From contig DKQD01000003.1 in the NCBI GenBank assembly GCA_002474345.1, positions 27,617 to 89,019 on the forward strand: DNA of 61,403 nt. Direction: 5' to 3'. Below are positions 53,621 to 61,403 of this stretch, piece after piece. The DNA comes from Bacteriovoracaceae bacterium UBA7317 (GTDB lineage: Bacteria; Bdellovibrionota; Bacteriovoracia; Bacteriovoracales; Bacteriovoracaceae). Below the pieces are notes generated by a model that saw nothing but the letters and a program-made list of their open reading frames with translations, searched no databases and was not told the DNA's origin. A program made the translations under genes and the position numbers. Within the stretch, counting starts at the first letter, position 1, and each line of letters begins with the position of its first letter.

Positions 53621-54049
53621 GTCCATCATATTGTTAAAAGAGGTTGCCATCTCGCTAAACTCTTCGCTTTCTTTAAATAAAAGTCGGACTTCTTTATCAC
53701 CTTTTCTGACCTTTTCCATTGCATTTTTCATTTTGCAAATAGGCCCAGCAACTCGGTGAGAAAGGAAGATTCCAAAAAAGAAGATAAGGATAAGAAAAAG
53801 GAGGCTAAAAGCAACAAACTGAATCCTAAATTGATCGAGTTCAAGCCAGAGATGACTTTTAACGGCATCATCCATAGGAGAAGAAGTGACTAGGATTTCG
53901 TAATTTTCTTTCATTTGTCCATCTATCAAAAGGCCATAGATTGTCACCATTATAATCCCTGGCAGAAGAGAAAATGAGGCGATCTTTAACTGAAAAGTCG
54001 GATTAATAAGAAAACTGGAAAGGCTTTTCTTTGATTGTTTTTGATTCAT
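53567..54049 (-). CDS. Membrane protein with HAMP domain and no output domain
   Basis: A 160-aa protein. TM1 is at about residues 21-42, an extracytoplasmic loop of about 40 aa follows, and TM2 is at about 78-100. A HAMP domain (about 97-150) reads SHRVAGPICKMKNAMEKVRKGDKEVRLLFKE and SEEFSEMATSFNNMMDSI. Nothing follows, so it has no kinase, cyclase or chemoreceptor module. The ATG at 54049 overlaps the upstream stop as ATGA, so translation is coupled to the small coiled-coil gene. The tail overlaps the barrel gene antisense by 54 bp. A partner-dependent regulator is possible. Confidence 0.78.
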   Translation of the reverse strand: MNQKQSKKSLSSFLINPTFQLKIASFSLLPGIIMVTIYGLLIDGQMKENYEILVTSSPMDDAVKSHLWLELDQFRIQFVAFSLLFLILIFFFGIFLSHRVAGPICKMKNAMEKVRKGDKEVRLLFKESEEFSEMATSFNNMMDSIDIKESKIKRNTDTNA

Positions 54050-54381
54050 GAGGTAGGACCTTTGCAACTTTTTCGATGCAGCTTTTCTTTTAAAGATTTT
54101 TTTCTCAAATTAAGAGTTTTTGACCTTACTTGGATAACCTCAAGGTTTGAGGAAATCTTAAGTTTTGCCTTGAAATCACTTTTATATTTATAAAAAAGGG
54201 ATTCGTTTTCTTTTTTTAGCTTTTTAAGCCTTTCGAGCTTTTTAGTAATGACTTGAAACTCTTTTTTTTGCGCTATGCATTCTTTTTTTGTGATCGAAGC
54301 TTGAACTGGAACTTTTGCTTCGGAAAAAATGACGAAGATGATCGGAGCAAGGGCCATTAATAAGCTTGGAAAGAATTTCAT
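54046..54381 (-). CDS. Secreted Lys-rich coiled-coil protein
   Basis: A 111-aa protein with a signal peptide (SLLMALAPIIFVIFSEA) and a mature helix-rich, Lys-rich part (KKLERLKKLKKENESLFYKYK) likely to form a coiled coil, with two cysteines (KKECIAQ and KSCKGP). It is coupled by an ATGA overlap to the HAMP gene downstream, so it could be its periplasmic partner; this is inferred from gene order only. Confidence 0.68.
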   Translation of the reverse strand: MKFFPSLLMALAPIIFVIFSEAKVPVQASITKKECIAQKKEFQVITKKLERLKKLKKENESLFYKYKSDFKAKLKISSNLEVIQVRSKTLNLRKKSLKEKLHRKSCKGPTS

Positions 54382-54498
54382 TCGTTTATTGTAAAAGTCT
54401 TTTAAAAAGAGGTTTAGTCGGCAAGAGATGTGCTTTTTTGTGTGGCGCGTTTTTATTGAGGTTTGAAAAAGGGCGAGGCCTTTGATAAGAGAGGCGCT

Positions 54499-55002
54499 AT
54501 GCTAAGTGAACAGGATTATCAAACAGTTAAACGTCAACTCGGTCGCGCTCCTAGAGGGGCCAAGCGAGTGGTTTGTTATGGGAAAGCAAAAGGCGAGCCT
54601 CAGGTGATTGAGGTCCATCCTCTTGTTGAGGGGAAGCCCTTTCCATCACTTTTTTGGTTAACCTGCCCTAGGCTGCATAAGGCCATCGCGAAAATTGAAC
54701 AGACGGCTTGGATTAAGCACCTTGAAAACAAATTAATTCCTGAGGATCCGAATTTAAAAGAGCAGCTTAAGAAGGATCATTTGCGATACCAAGAGTTGAG
54801 GTGGACAAAACTAACCGAGGATGAAAAAAACTCATTGAGTAATGTCCCTTACTTGGAAAGCCTCAGAAACACTGGCATTGGCGGAGTTCGAGACTTTTCA
54901 AGAGTCCGTTGCCTCCATATGCACTACGCCCATCACCTTGCCGAGAAAAATGTTATTGGGGAGCTTATGGATCAGGAGTTTCAAACATACCTTTACCTTT
55001 AA
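54499..55002 (+). CDS. DUF501 family protein
   Basis: A 167-aa cytoplasmic protein matching DUF501: QLGRAPRGAKRVVCYGKAKGEP, then PLVEGKPFPSLFWLTCPRLHKAI and a late cluster GIGGVRDFSRVRCLHMHYAHHL. The conserved Cys and His residues (CLHMHYAHH) suggest a metal or active site. The function is unknown. The ATG at 54499 follows a GAGAGG-like site; a TTG at 54463 is in frame but unsupported. The gene ends 10 nt before the convergent cyclic-nucleotide-binding gene. Confidence 0.85.
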   Translation: MLSEQDYQTVKRQLGRAPRGAKRVVCYGKAKGEPQVIEVHPLVEGKPFPSLFWLTCPRLHKAIAKIEQTAWIKHLENKLIPEDPNLKEQLKKDHLRYQELRWTKLTEDEKNSLSNVPYLESLRNTGIGGVRDFSRVRCLHMHYAHHLAEKNVIGELMDQEFQTYLYL

Positions 55003-55012
55003 AGAGGTATTG

Positions 55013-55567
55013 TTAGTCTTCTATAGGTTTATTCTTTAAAAATTTGTCTCTTTCATTTTTGGAATAGGCTTTTCGAATGGTTGTATCGTCGTAAAGGGGA
55101 ACCCTTATTGTATTTTTAGGCTCGCCCATAATTCTAAAAACAATATTTTGAGCAATTTCAAACTTTTTTAAGACGAGGTAATTTAAGTTTGTAATAAAAA
55201 TGCCGTAGATAACTGGGTCCTTTTCAAAGACTTCCTGAAGAACCTTATAGGGAACTTCCAGGACCTTTGTATTTTCCTGGACAGTTAACATCTCTGTTTT
55301 TTCCATTTCTGAGAAGAGAAAATGTTCTCCGTAAAACCCACCTTTTCCTAGAACTTGGATATCTTTTAAACCTTCTGGTGTATCTCTTGTGATTGTTATT
55401 TTCCCTTCTAGGACTGTAAAAAGGTAATTAATATTATCGGCTTCTCCATAAATAGTTTCCCCTTTGTGGTACTCGCTGACCCGGCAGTGCATGAAGTGTT
55501 TTTCCATTTCTTCTTGATGAATATCATAAAAGAGTGGGCAAGTACTCAAGGTCTTCCAAAGAGACAT
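55013..55567 (-). CDS. Cyclic nucleotide-binding domain protein without DNA-binding domain
   Basis: A 184-aa protein whose first 125 residues form a cNMP-binding barrel (PLFYDIHQEEMEKHF, YHKGETIYGEADNINYLFTVLEG, LGKGGFYGEHFLF). FYGEHFLF aligns with the phosphate-binding cassette GEhaLl but lacks the Arg typical of cAMP binding, so another ligand or none is possible. After a helix (VIYGIFITNLNYLVLKKFEIAQ) there is only a short polar tail, with no helix-turn-helix. It may act as a stand-alone sensor or adaptor. Confidence 0.85.
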   Translation of the reverse strand: MSLWKTLSTCPLFYDIHQEEMEKHFMHCRVSEYHKGETIYGEADNINYLFTVLEGKITITRDTPEGLKDIQVLGKGGFYGEHFLFSEMEKTEMLTVQENTKVLEVPYKVLQEVFEKDPVIYGIFITNLNYLVLKKFEIAQNIVFRIMGEPKNTIRVPLYDDTTIRKAYSKNERDKFLKNKPIED

Positions 55568-55637
55568 GGTGATTCCTCTATTAAGTCAAAACTAAAAAAT
55601 TTATTATAGCATTAGTTGGGTTAGTCTGCTTGGTCGA

Positions 55638-56414
55638 CTAAATTAGGTTCCAAACAAGCATCATTGAAGCCCCATCGTTAATATTTTTACCATTAACGTA
55701 CTCTGCTGCTCTATTTCTGTCCTGAACAATCCACGACCTATTAACTTCTGCTCTAATGATTCCATTCCAAGGGAGGTGAGGAATAACTATTGAAACAGAA
55801 GCACTCCTATAAGCTTCACCGGAAACCCCTGAAGGCCCGTAGATATATTGGTTGGCCTGTTTGTCACCGATCCCCATTTTTAGGTGGAGCCCAGTGTAGG
55901 GGAGAAGGGGGAGACCCGCTTCCAATTCACTGAAATGTCCATAATGGTATTTAATCTCTTTATAGATTGAAAAACCAAGATAAAATGAATTTCTAAAGCC
56001 AAATTTATAGCGGAATTTAGTAGAGGCTTCTACTGTGCTTTTTCGTTGATTTCTATAATCTTCTTTGTGGTCACTAGTATCAGGCCAGGGTTCCCCATCA
56101 TCAAAGTACGAAACGCCAGCAGTCAAGAGAAAGGAAGAGGTTCTTGGAAAGTGGCTGTAAAAAAGACCTGGTCCCCTAAGAAGCCATTTATCAAAAAAGA
56201 TAAGGCTTGGTCCCACAAAATAGCTCGGCTCAGGCCAAGTTTCAGCTCCTCGAAAAACGCTTTTATTTTTATAAAAAGAAGAAAGAGACACCCGAATTGG
56301 TTTTGTTTCCGTTAAAGTGGTCTCTTCTTGAGCTTTTAAGCTGATGGAAAAGGTAAAGAAGAAAAGTCCTGCGGCACCTACAAAGCGCATTAAAGTACGA
56401 GTTAAAAAGGTCAA
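55638..56414 (-). CDS. MipA/OmpV-like outer-membrane protein
   Basis: A 258-aa protein with a signal peptide (FVGAAGLFFFTFSISLKA) and an all-beta mature part ending in ASMMLVWNLI. The phrases YFVGPSLIFFDKWLLRGPG, YRYKF-type strands and GDKQANQYIYGPSGVSGEAY fit the MipA/OmpV family (murein-associated scaffold or porin-like barrels), where ANxYYG is a recurring late element. The role here is unknown. It lies 65 nt after the asparagine synthetase gene on the same strand. Confidence 0.62.
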   Translation of the reverse strand: MTFLTRTLMRFVGAAGLFFFTFSISLKAQEETTLTETKPIRVSLSSFYKNKSVFRGAETWPEPSYFVGPSLIFFDKWLLRGPGLFYSHFPRTSSFLLTAGVSYFDDGEPWPDTSDHKEDYRNQRKSTVEASTKFRYKFGFRNSFYLGFSIYKEIKYHYGHFSELEAGLPLLPYTGLHLKMGIGDKQANQYIYGPSGVSGEAYRSASVSIVIPHLPWNGIIRAEVNRSWIVQDRNRAAEYVNGKNINDGASMMLVWNLI

Positions 56415-56479
56415 GAGTCCTCCTTTTTCTTTAAGTTTTAAGAGTAAAGAAAAAGGAGTCTCCTGACAAAACTTTTCCT

Positions 56480-58075
56480 CTAGTGTCCGCTGGCACCATA
56501 GTTTGGTAGGGCCCTGGCGCTTGGGTCAGTGACGTTACAATTGCTCCAAGAGTTGTTGGGCATCCAGAAGTCTTTAATGAGAGAGGCCTTTCCTTCATAG
56601 AATTCTTCAAAATGGTTTCGGTAAAGTAATGATTCTTTCGTGAAGGGAGGACAATAGCTAAATTCTTCTTTGGCCATTTGAACATCTTGGTCTGTGTAGA
56701 GGCCCTCTGCGTGCAGTTTTAAAAAGTCAACCAGGCTATGTCCAACAGCATCGCTAAAGGCAGCTTTTTCTCTATAAAGAATACTTTTTGGAAGGTAGCC
56801 GCCTTTTTCAAAGGCCTTTCTCAGAAGGTGTTTCCCAACTCCTGTTGTATTCATTTTTAGTTGAGGTCTAATGGCCATGACATATTCGACAAATTCTTTA
56901 TCTCCAAAGGGAACTCTTGCTTCGATTGAATGGGCACTTAAGCAGCGGTCTGCCCTTAAAACGTCATACATATAAATTTCATCAATTCTCTTTTTTGCCT
57001 CCTTTTGAAACTCTTCTTCCGAGGGAGCAAAATCAGTGTATTTATAGCCAAAAAGCTCATCACTTACCTCTCCTGTAAGAAGGACTTTAATGTTTGTCTT
57101 CTCTCGAATGTATTTACAAACAAGATACATACCAATAGATGCCCTAATGGTTGTGATGTCCCAGGTTTCAAGGTGGTAAATAACGCTCTTTAAGGCATTC
57201 AAAGCGTCCTGCTTTGATATAACAACTTCCGTATGATCGGCCCCCAAAAAGTCAGAAACTTCCTTGGCATATTTTAAGTCTATCGCATCACTTTCCATAC
57301 CAATGGCAAAGGTACGGATAGGAGTTTTTTGAAGCCTGGAGGCAATGGCACAAACAAGGCTTGAATCTAACCCACCACTCAAAAGGAAGCCTAGGGGAGC
57401 ATCAGAGCGGAGCCTTTTTTCAACGGCTTTAGTTAAAAGGGAGTTAATAGAAGAGAGTGTTTTGTCTAGGCAAGGCCCATGAAATCTTTTAGGGGATGTT
57501 CCTTCCCAATACCTTTTAAAATCAGATCCATCGAAATAATGACCTGGAGGAAAAGGCGATACTTTCGAGCAAATATCTAAAAGTGCTTTTGCTTCAGAGG
57601 CGAAGGCCATCTTTCCATCTTTTAAAAAACCATAAAAAAGTGGTCTAATTCCAATAGGGTCTCTGGCGGCCATCAACTTCTTTTTTTCCTGATCATAAAG
57701 GACGAAAGCAAATTCCCCATCGATCATAGAAATCATTTCTTTTAAACCATGCTCCCTGTAAAGAGGAAGAATTATTTCGCAGTCAGATTTTGAGGTGTAT
57801 GGATATTGAGTGACGGATCTTAAGGTGGGTTCGTTATAAATTTCACCATTACAAACAAGGTGGAGGAGTTTTGTGTGATCTTTAAAGGGCTGGTTTCCAC
57901 TAGGGTTTAGGTCTACAACTGCTAAACGGCTAAAAAACATAGAGACTTCCAAATTAGTATCAGTACTTCTATAAGCATCAGGTCCTCGATGGTTTAATAT
58001 TTTGGAAATTTCTTTGATATTCTTTTTTGAAGAGGTTTCTACCTGACTGTTTTCAACAACTAAAAAACCACACAT
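56480..58075 (-). CDS. asnB: Asparagine synthase (glutamine-hydrolysing)
   Basis: Makes asparagine from aspartate, ATP and glutamine. The N-terminal glutaminase domain (about 1-200) starts with nucleophile Cys2 in MCGFLVVE and has LNHRGPDA, VDLNPSGNQPF and CNGEIYN. The C-terminal synthetase domain shows the ATP loop LSGGLDSSLV, LTGEVSDELFGY and EARVPFGDKEFVEY. The 531-aa length is close to E. coli AsnB (554). The match to E. coli-type AsnB is good, so primary metabolism is likelier than a secondary-metabolite role. Confidence 0.95.
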   Translation of the reverse strand: MCGFLVVENSQVETSSKKNIKEISKILNHRGPDAYRSTDTNLEVSMFFSRLAVVDLNPSGNQPFKDHTKLLHLVCNGEIYNEPTLRSVTQYPYTSKSDCEIILPLYREHGLKEMISMIDGEFAFVLYDQEKKKLMAARDPIGIRPLFYGFLKDGKMAFASEAKALLDICSKVSPFPPGHYFDGSDFKRYWEGTSPKRFHGPCLDKTLSSINSLLTKAVEKRLRSDAPLGFLLSGGLDSSLVCAIASRLQKTPIRTFAIGMESDAIDLKYAKEVSDFLGADHTEVVISKQDALNALKSVIYHLETWDITTIRASIGMYLVCKYIREKTNIKVLLTGEVSDELFGYKYTDFAPSEEEFQKEAKKRIDEIYMYDVLRADRCLSAHSIEARVPFGDKEFVEYVMAIRPQLKMNTTGVGKHLLRKAFEKGGYLPKSILYREKAAFSDAVGHSLVDFLKLHAEGLYTDQDVQMAKEEFSYCPPFTKESLLYRNHFEEFYEGKASLIKDFWMPNNSWSNCNVTDPSARALPNYGASGH

Positions 58076-58301
58076 AACGACGTTCCTTTGGTTAGGTTAT
58101 GCAAGAATGTTAAATAAAATACGGCATAAATAAAGAATTAATAAGTTATTAACTTTATTTTTATTATATTAATAATTAATGGGCTTTTATTTTAGTTAAA
58201 ATTAATTATTGATGCTTTATTGGACATCTCTTTTGAGAGTTTCATAATAGGTGAGTGGCCTTAAATGTTTCTAAACTAGAAAAAGTTTTTTAAGGTCCAC
58301 T

Positions 58302-59441
58302 ATGGAGTTTTTTATGAGAGATCAGTTTGTTTTTTTTAAAAACTTTTTAAATATGGCCTTTTGGCTGGGTCCTCTTTCTTCTGATGAAAAAAAACCTGGC
58401 GGTTTTAAGAGAAAAGAGCTTGTTATACCTGTAAAAGACCGGTCCATTAAGGCATGGCTTTATATCCCCAATGGAAAAATTCAAGGCGTGTTTTTAATGG
58501 CACCAGGGTTTCACTTTCTAGGACCAGCAGATGAGCGTTTTGTCCGCTTTAACTCTATTTTAGCAAGCTCTGGTTTTATGCTCCTTTGTCCTTTTATAGA
58601 GGATTACCTAGATATGAAAGTGCTTCCAAGAACGGAGGATGACTTTAAAGCTTGCTTCGATGTCCTTGAGTCTTTACCAGAAAAACCCCGTAAAATGAAA
58701 CCTGGTGTTTTTAGCATTAGTTTTGGGTCACTCCTGGCAGTTCGATTGGCCGGACACAAAAATTATAAGGACCGGGTTGGAGGTCTCTCTATTTTTGGAG
58801 GCTATGCTAATTGGGATGAGACCCTAAGATATTTTTTAAGTGGAGACGCTGAGGGAGAGTTTGTTCAAAATAGAGATCCTCTTTGCAGGCCAGCTGTTTT
58901 TTTAAATTTGTTAGATAGTATAGAGCCAAAACCTGAAGACCCGGAAGCTTTGAGAGAGGCTTGGGTTGAGTATATAAAAAAAACCTGGCCTGATCCTCTG
59001 TATTTAGAAAATGACAGATACAAGGATTGTGCTAGGGAAATGAGTAAGAGCTTGGAAGAGTCCAAAAGGGATTTATTTTTAAAGGGTTGTCTTCCTGGTC
59101 GTGAAGGACTTGACACTGCTTTAAACGCCCTCGATAAAATGAAAGAAAAGTGGGATTATTTAGATCCACTTGCCTACGCAAAAGATATACATTGTCCCGT
59201 GACAATTATTCATGGAAAAGATGATGGTGTTATTCCTGTAAATCAGGTATACCGCTTTAAACAGGCCCTGAGACATAATAAGAATGTAACGACTTGTGTA
59301 ACGGGACTATTTTCTCATAGCCAAAATGAAGGCCAGGAGAACTTGGCTACAAAGGTGACGATTTTAGGCAAAGAGCTTATAATGATGGTAAGAATTTTAA
59401 AAAGCTTCTTCCTTATGGGAGGGGATAAAGGAGAGTCGTAA
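58302..59441 (+). CDS. Alpha/beta hydrolase (esterase or dipeptidyl-peptidase-like)
   Basis: A 379-aa soluble hydrolase. The oxyanion strand reads LMAPGFHFLGP near residue 67, the nucleophile elbow is SISFGS with Ser at about 147, the acid is in HGKDDGVIP and the His in LFSHSQ near the C-terminus. An alpha-helical cap of about 110 residues (about 195-300) separates elbow and acid. No signal peptide is seen, although the first 25 residues are hydrophobic. Substrate unknown. The ATG follows AAGG at 6 nt. The glutathione peroxidase gene follows 1 nt after its stop, so the two form an operon. Confidence 0.85.
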   Translation: MEFFMRDQFVFFKNFLNMAFWLGPLSSDEKKPGGFKRKELVIPVKDRSIKAWLYIPNGKIQGVFLMAPGFHFLGPADERFVRFNSILASSGFMLLCPFIEDYLDMKVLPRTEDDFKACFDVLESLPEKPRKMKPGVFSISFGSLLAVRLAGHKNYKDRVGGLSIFGGYANWDETLRYFLSGDAEGEFVQNRDPLCRPAVFLNLLDSIEPKPEDPEALREAWVEYIKKTWPDPLYLENDRYKDCAREMSKSLEESKRDLFLKGCLPGREGLDTALNALDKMKEKWDYLDPLAYAKDIHCPVTIIHGKDDGVIPVNQVYRFKQALRHNKNVTTCVTGLFSHSQNEGQENLATKVTILGKELIMMVRILKSFFLMGGDKGES

Positions 59442-59442
59442 C

Positions 59443-59928
59443 ATGGCCAAAAATATATATGATTTCAAAGTAAAAAATATAAAGGGAGAAGATAAGAGCC
59501 TCAAAGATTATGAGGGTAAAGTTCTTTTAATTGTAAATGTCGCAAGTAAATGCGGTTTTACACCTCAATATAAAGAGCTCGAAGAAATGCATAAAGAGCT
59601 TTCTGAAAAAGGTCTTTGCATTTTAGGCTTTCCTTGCAATCAATTCGGCGCTCAAGAACCTGGGAGCGAAGAGGACATTCAAAGTTTTTGTTCAACAAAC
59701 TATGGAGTCACTTTTGATATGTTTTCAAAAGTAGAGGTTAACGGCCCTAATGAAGTCCCTCTTTATAGTTATTTAAAAGAAGCTTGCCCGGGGATTCTCA
59801 ATACAACTGGTATTAAGTGGAATTTTACAAAATTTTTAATTGATAAAGAGGGAAAGGCCGTGAAGAGGTTCGCTCCTAACGATAAACCTTTTTCAATTGT
59901 TGAACACATAGAAAAGCTACTTCCTTAA
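59443..59928 (+). CDS. Glutathione peroxidase-family peroxidase
   Basis: A 161-aa thioredoxin-fold peroxidase. The catalytic Cys is in ASKCGFTPQY (selenocysteine in animal enzymes), the Gln of the triad is in FPCNQFGAQEPG, which also holds the second Cys, and the Trp is in IKWNFTKF. Bacterial members usually take electrons from thioredoxin rather than glutathione and reduce hydrogen and lipid peroxides. It starts 1 nt after the alpha/beta hydrolase stop codon, so translation is likely coupled. Confidence 0.95.
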   Translation: MAKNIYDFKVKNIKGEDKSLKDYEGKVLLIVNVASKCGFTPQYKELEEMHKELSEKGLCILGFPCNQFGAQEPGSEEDIQSFCSTNYGVTFDMFSKVEVNGPNEVPLYSYLKEACPGILNTTGIKWNFTKFLIDKEGKAVKRFAPNDKPFSIVEHIEKLLP

Positions 59929-59953
59929 AGCTTTATGAGATGAAAAACCAAAT

Positions 59954-60265
59954 TCATTGATTTATGATAAGGTAGAAGTATTTTCCGTTGGATTCATAAT
60001 GAGTAGAAAACCCATATTCGAGAAGGTGCTCTCTAACTTTTTTTATGGCCTTCTCTTGTTCATGTAAATTTCCGTTTAAGTTTTTCCAGATCATTTCACT
60101 GTTATTCATTTCAAGGAGTAATTGTAACATATTAGAAGTTGAAAGAACTTGACCATCTTTACCAGCAAAAATGTAATCAAGTTTTTTGTCCTGGACAAAT
60201 TTCAACATTTTTCTTGAAAAAGCACATGAGCTTTTATTCATATAAATTAATTTATACAAGGCCAT
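59954..60265 (-). CDS. Hypothetical small protein
   Basis: A 103-aa cytoplasmic protein without recognised family. The start LYKLIYMNKSS is followed by a helical middle part (KMLKFVQDKKLDYIFAG, NMLQLLLEMNNSEMIWKNL) and a final strand GKYFYLIIN. No clear ribosome site precedes the ATG. It converges on the peroxidase gene 25 nt away. Confidence 0.5.
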   Translation of the reverse strand: MALYKLIYMNKSSCAFSRKMLKFVQDKKLDYIFAGKDGQVLSTSNMLQLLLEMNNSEMIWKNLNGNLHEQEKAIKKVREHLLEYGFSTHYESNGKYFYLIINQ

Positions 60266-60515
60266 AATTTTATGGTTCTTTGATTGGGGATAACGATTTT
60301 AAATGCTTTTTCTTTACCTGATCCGTGAAACTCACCCTCTTTTTTTTCTTAAATATAAAGAAGGCCTTCTTTTTCAATCCCATGAGCCACAGTTAATTTT
60401 TAGATTCCAAATATTAACTCATAAATCGATTTAATAGGATGCTTTACTTTGATTTAGTAAAAAGAGGGTCATAGTGTCATCTGGGCCCAAAGTAGAGAGG
60501 ACCTGTTTAATAGTT

Positions 60516-61259
60516 TTAATAAGCAGTATATCTATCCATCATATATTTAACCCCTTTAACTGGTTTTGTAAGAAGTTTTAGGATTTCTTGTTTAGAAATA
60601 AATTGATAAGTCTCATTCCAACTTTTTTCAATTTCAATTAACTGTTTTTCGTCATAGGACTTAAGGAAACTTTTTATCTCCCATTTAGGAGATGTGCTTA
60701 ACTCTTCTTTTCTATGCATAAACAAGTTCTTTTTGAAGAAAAATTTTGACTCTAAAACGAGGCCTTTTGGTTTTTTAAAATAAATATCTTTTCTAGAAAT
60801 AGAACCTTTCCTAAAAAAGTCAGGTTTTTGGTAAGGACGCATAACGCCTAAAAAACCTAGCTTTGTTGAGTAAAGTCGTTTTTCTGAATATTGAGGGCCT
60901 TCGTTATTGTAAGGGGCATCGCTAGGTTTGATTCCTTGGCACTCTTCTTTTGGAATTTGTTCATAAGTTCTTTCCCTAAAGGTTTGGACTAAATTACCTC
61001 TCATCCCCAAAATAGTTTCTTTTTCTGTAACAATAACCTGGCATTTTGTGTTTTTAGAGTTTTTATTTGGGTATGTTTCTTTAATAACCCTTTGCATTCC
61101 AGGGGCCATTTCATTTTTTGCAAATTTTCCAAGAGCAGCGTTGTAATGGACCGCCCATTCACCATAATTGACTTTTTCAATGCTTTTTTGTGAGCATGAA
61201 AAAGTAAGGGTCAGAGAGACCAAGACAGTAATAAAGCCTTTAACTTTGACATGACTCAT
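60516..61259 (-). CDS. Lipoprotein, hypothetical
   Basis: A 247-aa envelope lipoprotein: the signal peptide ends in LTFSC (Cys22). The mature part is basic and lacks recognisable motifs (GEWAVHYNAALGKFAKNEM, QVIVTEKETILGMRGN, KPKGLVLESKFFFKKN); mixed strands suggest one soluble periplasmic domain. GGAGAG precedes the ATG. No neighbour within 250 nt shares its direction, so it is probably a single-gene unit. Confidence 0.72.
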   Translation of the reverse strand: MSHVKVKGFITVLVSLTLTFSCSQKSIEKVNYGEWAVHYNAALGKFAKNEMAPGMQRVIKETYPNKNSKNTKCQVIVTEKETILGMRGNLVQTFRERTYEQIPKEECQGIKPSDAPYNNEGPQYSEKRLYSTKLGFLGVMRPYQKPDFFRKGSISRKDIYFKKPKGLVLESKFFFKKNLFMHRKEELSTSPKWEIKSFLKSYDEKQLIEIEKSWNETYQFISKQEILKLLTKPVKGVKYMMDRYTAY

Positions 61260-61403
61260 TTTTTCTCTCCAAGTCTAGATTTTTTGAAGCAAAGTACCAA
61301 GAATTTTTACACTTTTATAGACCCAATTTAAAGGGCAATAATGAATTTTTCAAACGATTTGGAGGTCTGCTTTCTAAGGCCGGTGGCTGCCACTATACTG
61401 GAA

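Noticed and set aside
59954..60265. BLUF light-sensor domain, suggested by the first residues LYKLIYMNKSS
   Set aside because: The rest of the protein lacks the flavin-binding Gln/Met pattern and does not follow the BLUF sequence.
1..61403. CRISPR arrays, insertion sequences, tRNA or rRNA genes
   Set aside because: No regularly spaced repeats, transposase-like frames or cloverleaf sequences were seen on either strand, though this reading was by eye.

Overview
The window is about 61 kb of AT-rich (roughly one-third G+C by eye), densely coded DNA from a Gram-negative bacterium. The Gram-negative call rests on several lipoproteins with clear lipoboxes, a TolC-type outer-membrane factor, a MipA/OmpV-like barrel, a LolA-like carrier and an RND exporter. 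A blue-tuned proteorhodopsin points to a sunlit, probably marine, habitat. The low G+C, many signalling kinases with 7TM-DISM sensors, and the envelope gene set fit a marine Bdellovibrionota/Bacteriovoracia-type organism best. That placement is inference: no rRNA or other decisive marker gene is present, and I saw no tRNA, insertion sequence, phage gene or CRISPR array.

Layout. 1-6.2 kb: purine operon purL (5' end cut by the window edge)-purQ-purH-purM. 6.2-11.8 kb: signalling block with a hybrid histidine kinase, a receiver/Hpt/CheA-type kinase, dodecin, a phosphatase and a single-domain receiver. 11.9-13.9 kb: two-gene spermidine operon with speE and a eukaryotic-type (class 2) S-adenosylmethionine decarboxylase. 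14.1-16.6 kb: a CARDB-like secreted protein and two overlapping fatty-acid desaturases, followed by an 0.8 kb gene-free stretch. 17.4-22 kb: mixed genes (small membrane protein, decayed alpha/beta hydrolase, histone-deacetylase-family amidohydrolase, bicupin, secreted protein). 22.3-32.5 kb: two large 7TM-DISM/CheA-type kinases flanking a lipoprotein alkaline phosphatase, then a secreted NxxG-repeat protein. 32.6-34.9 kb: proteorhodopsin, a single-cysteine MsrB and a DUF4505-like protein.

35-45 kb: the most unusual part. An NAD-dependent epimerase/3beta-HSD-like enzyme and a NodU/CmcH-type O-carbamoyltransferase diverge from a row of genes for a small DUF1145-like membrane protein, a KAS III-type ketosynthase, a cytochrome P450, a JmjC/cupin-8 enzyme with a His-x-Ala metal motif, a LolA-like carrier and an RND/MMPL exporter. 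The gaps in the row are short, so it reads as one operon. Together these look like a compact cluster that builds an oxidised, carbamoylated fatty-acyl or polyketide product and moves it to the outer membrane. The exporter gene carries a G9 tract that could switch it on and off.

45-61 kb: housekeeping and envelope genes: aldo/keto reductase, ABC-2 exporter, DksA-like protein without its zinc site, ankyrin lipoprotein, TolC-like factor with a partner barrel, orphan HAMP protein, DUF501, cNMP-binding protein, MipA/OmpV-like barrel, asparagine synthetase, alpha/beta hydrolase, glutathione peroxidase and lipoproteins. Several start codons are set here downstream of the longest open frame where a Shine-Dalgarno sequence decides the matter; TTG and GTG starts are common.
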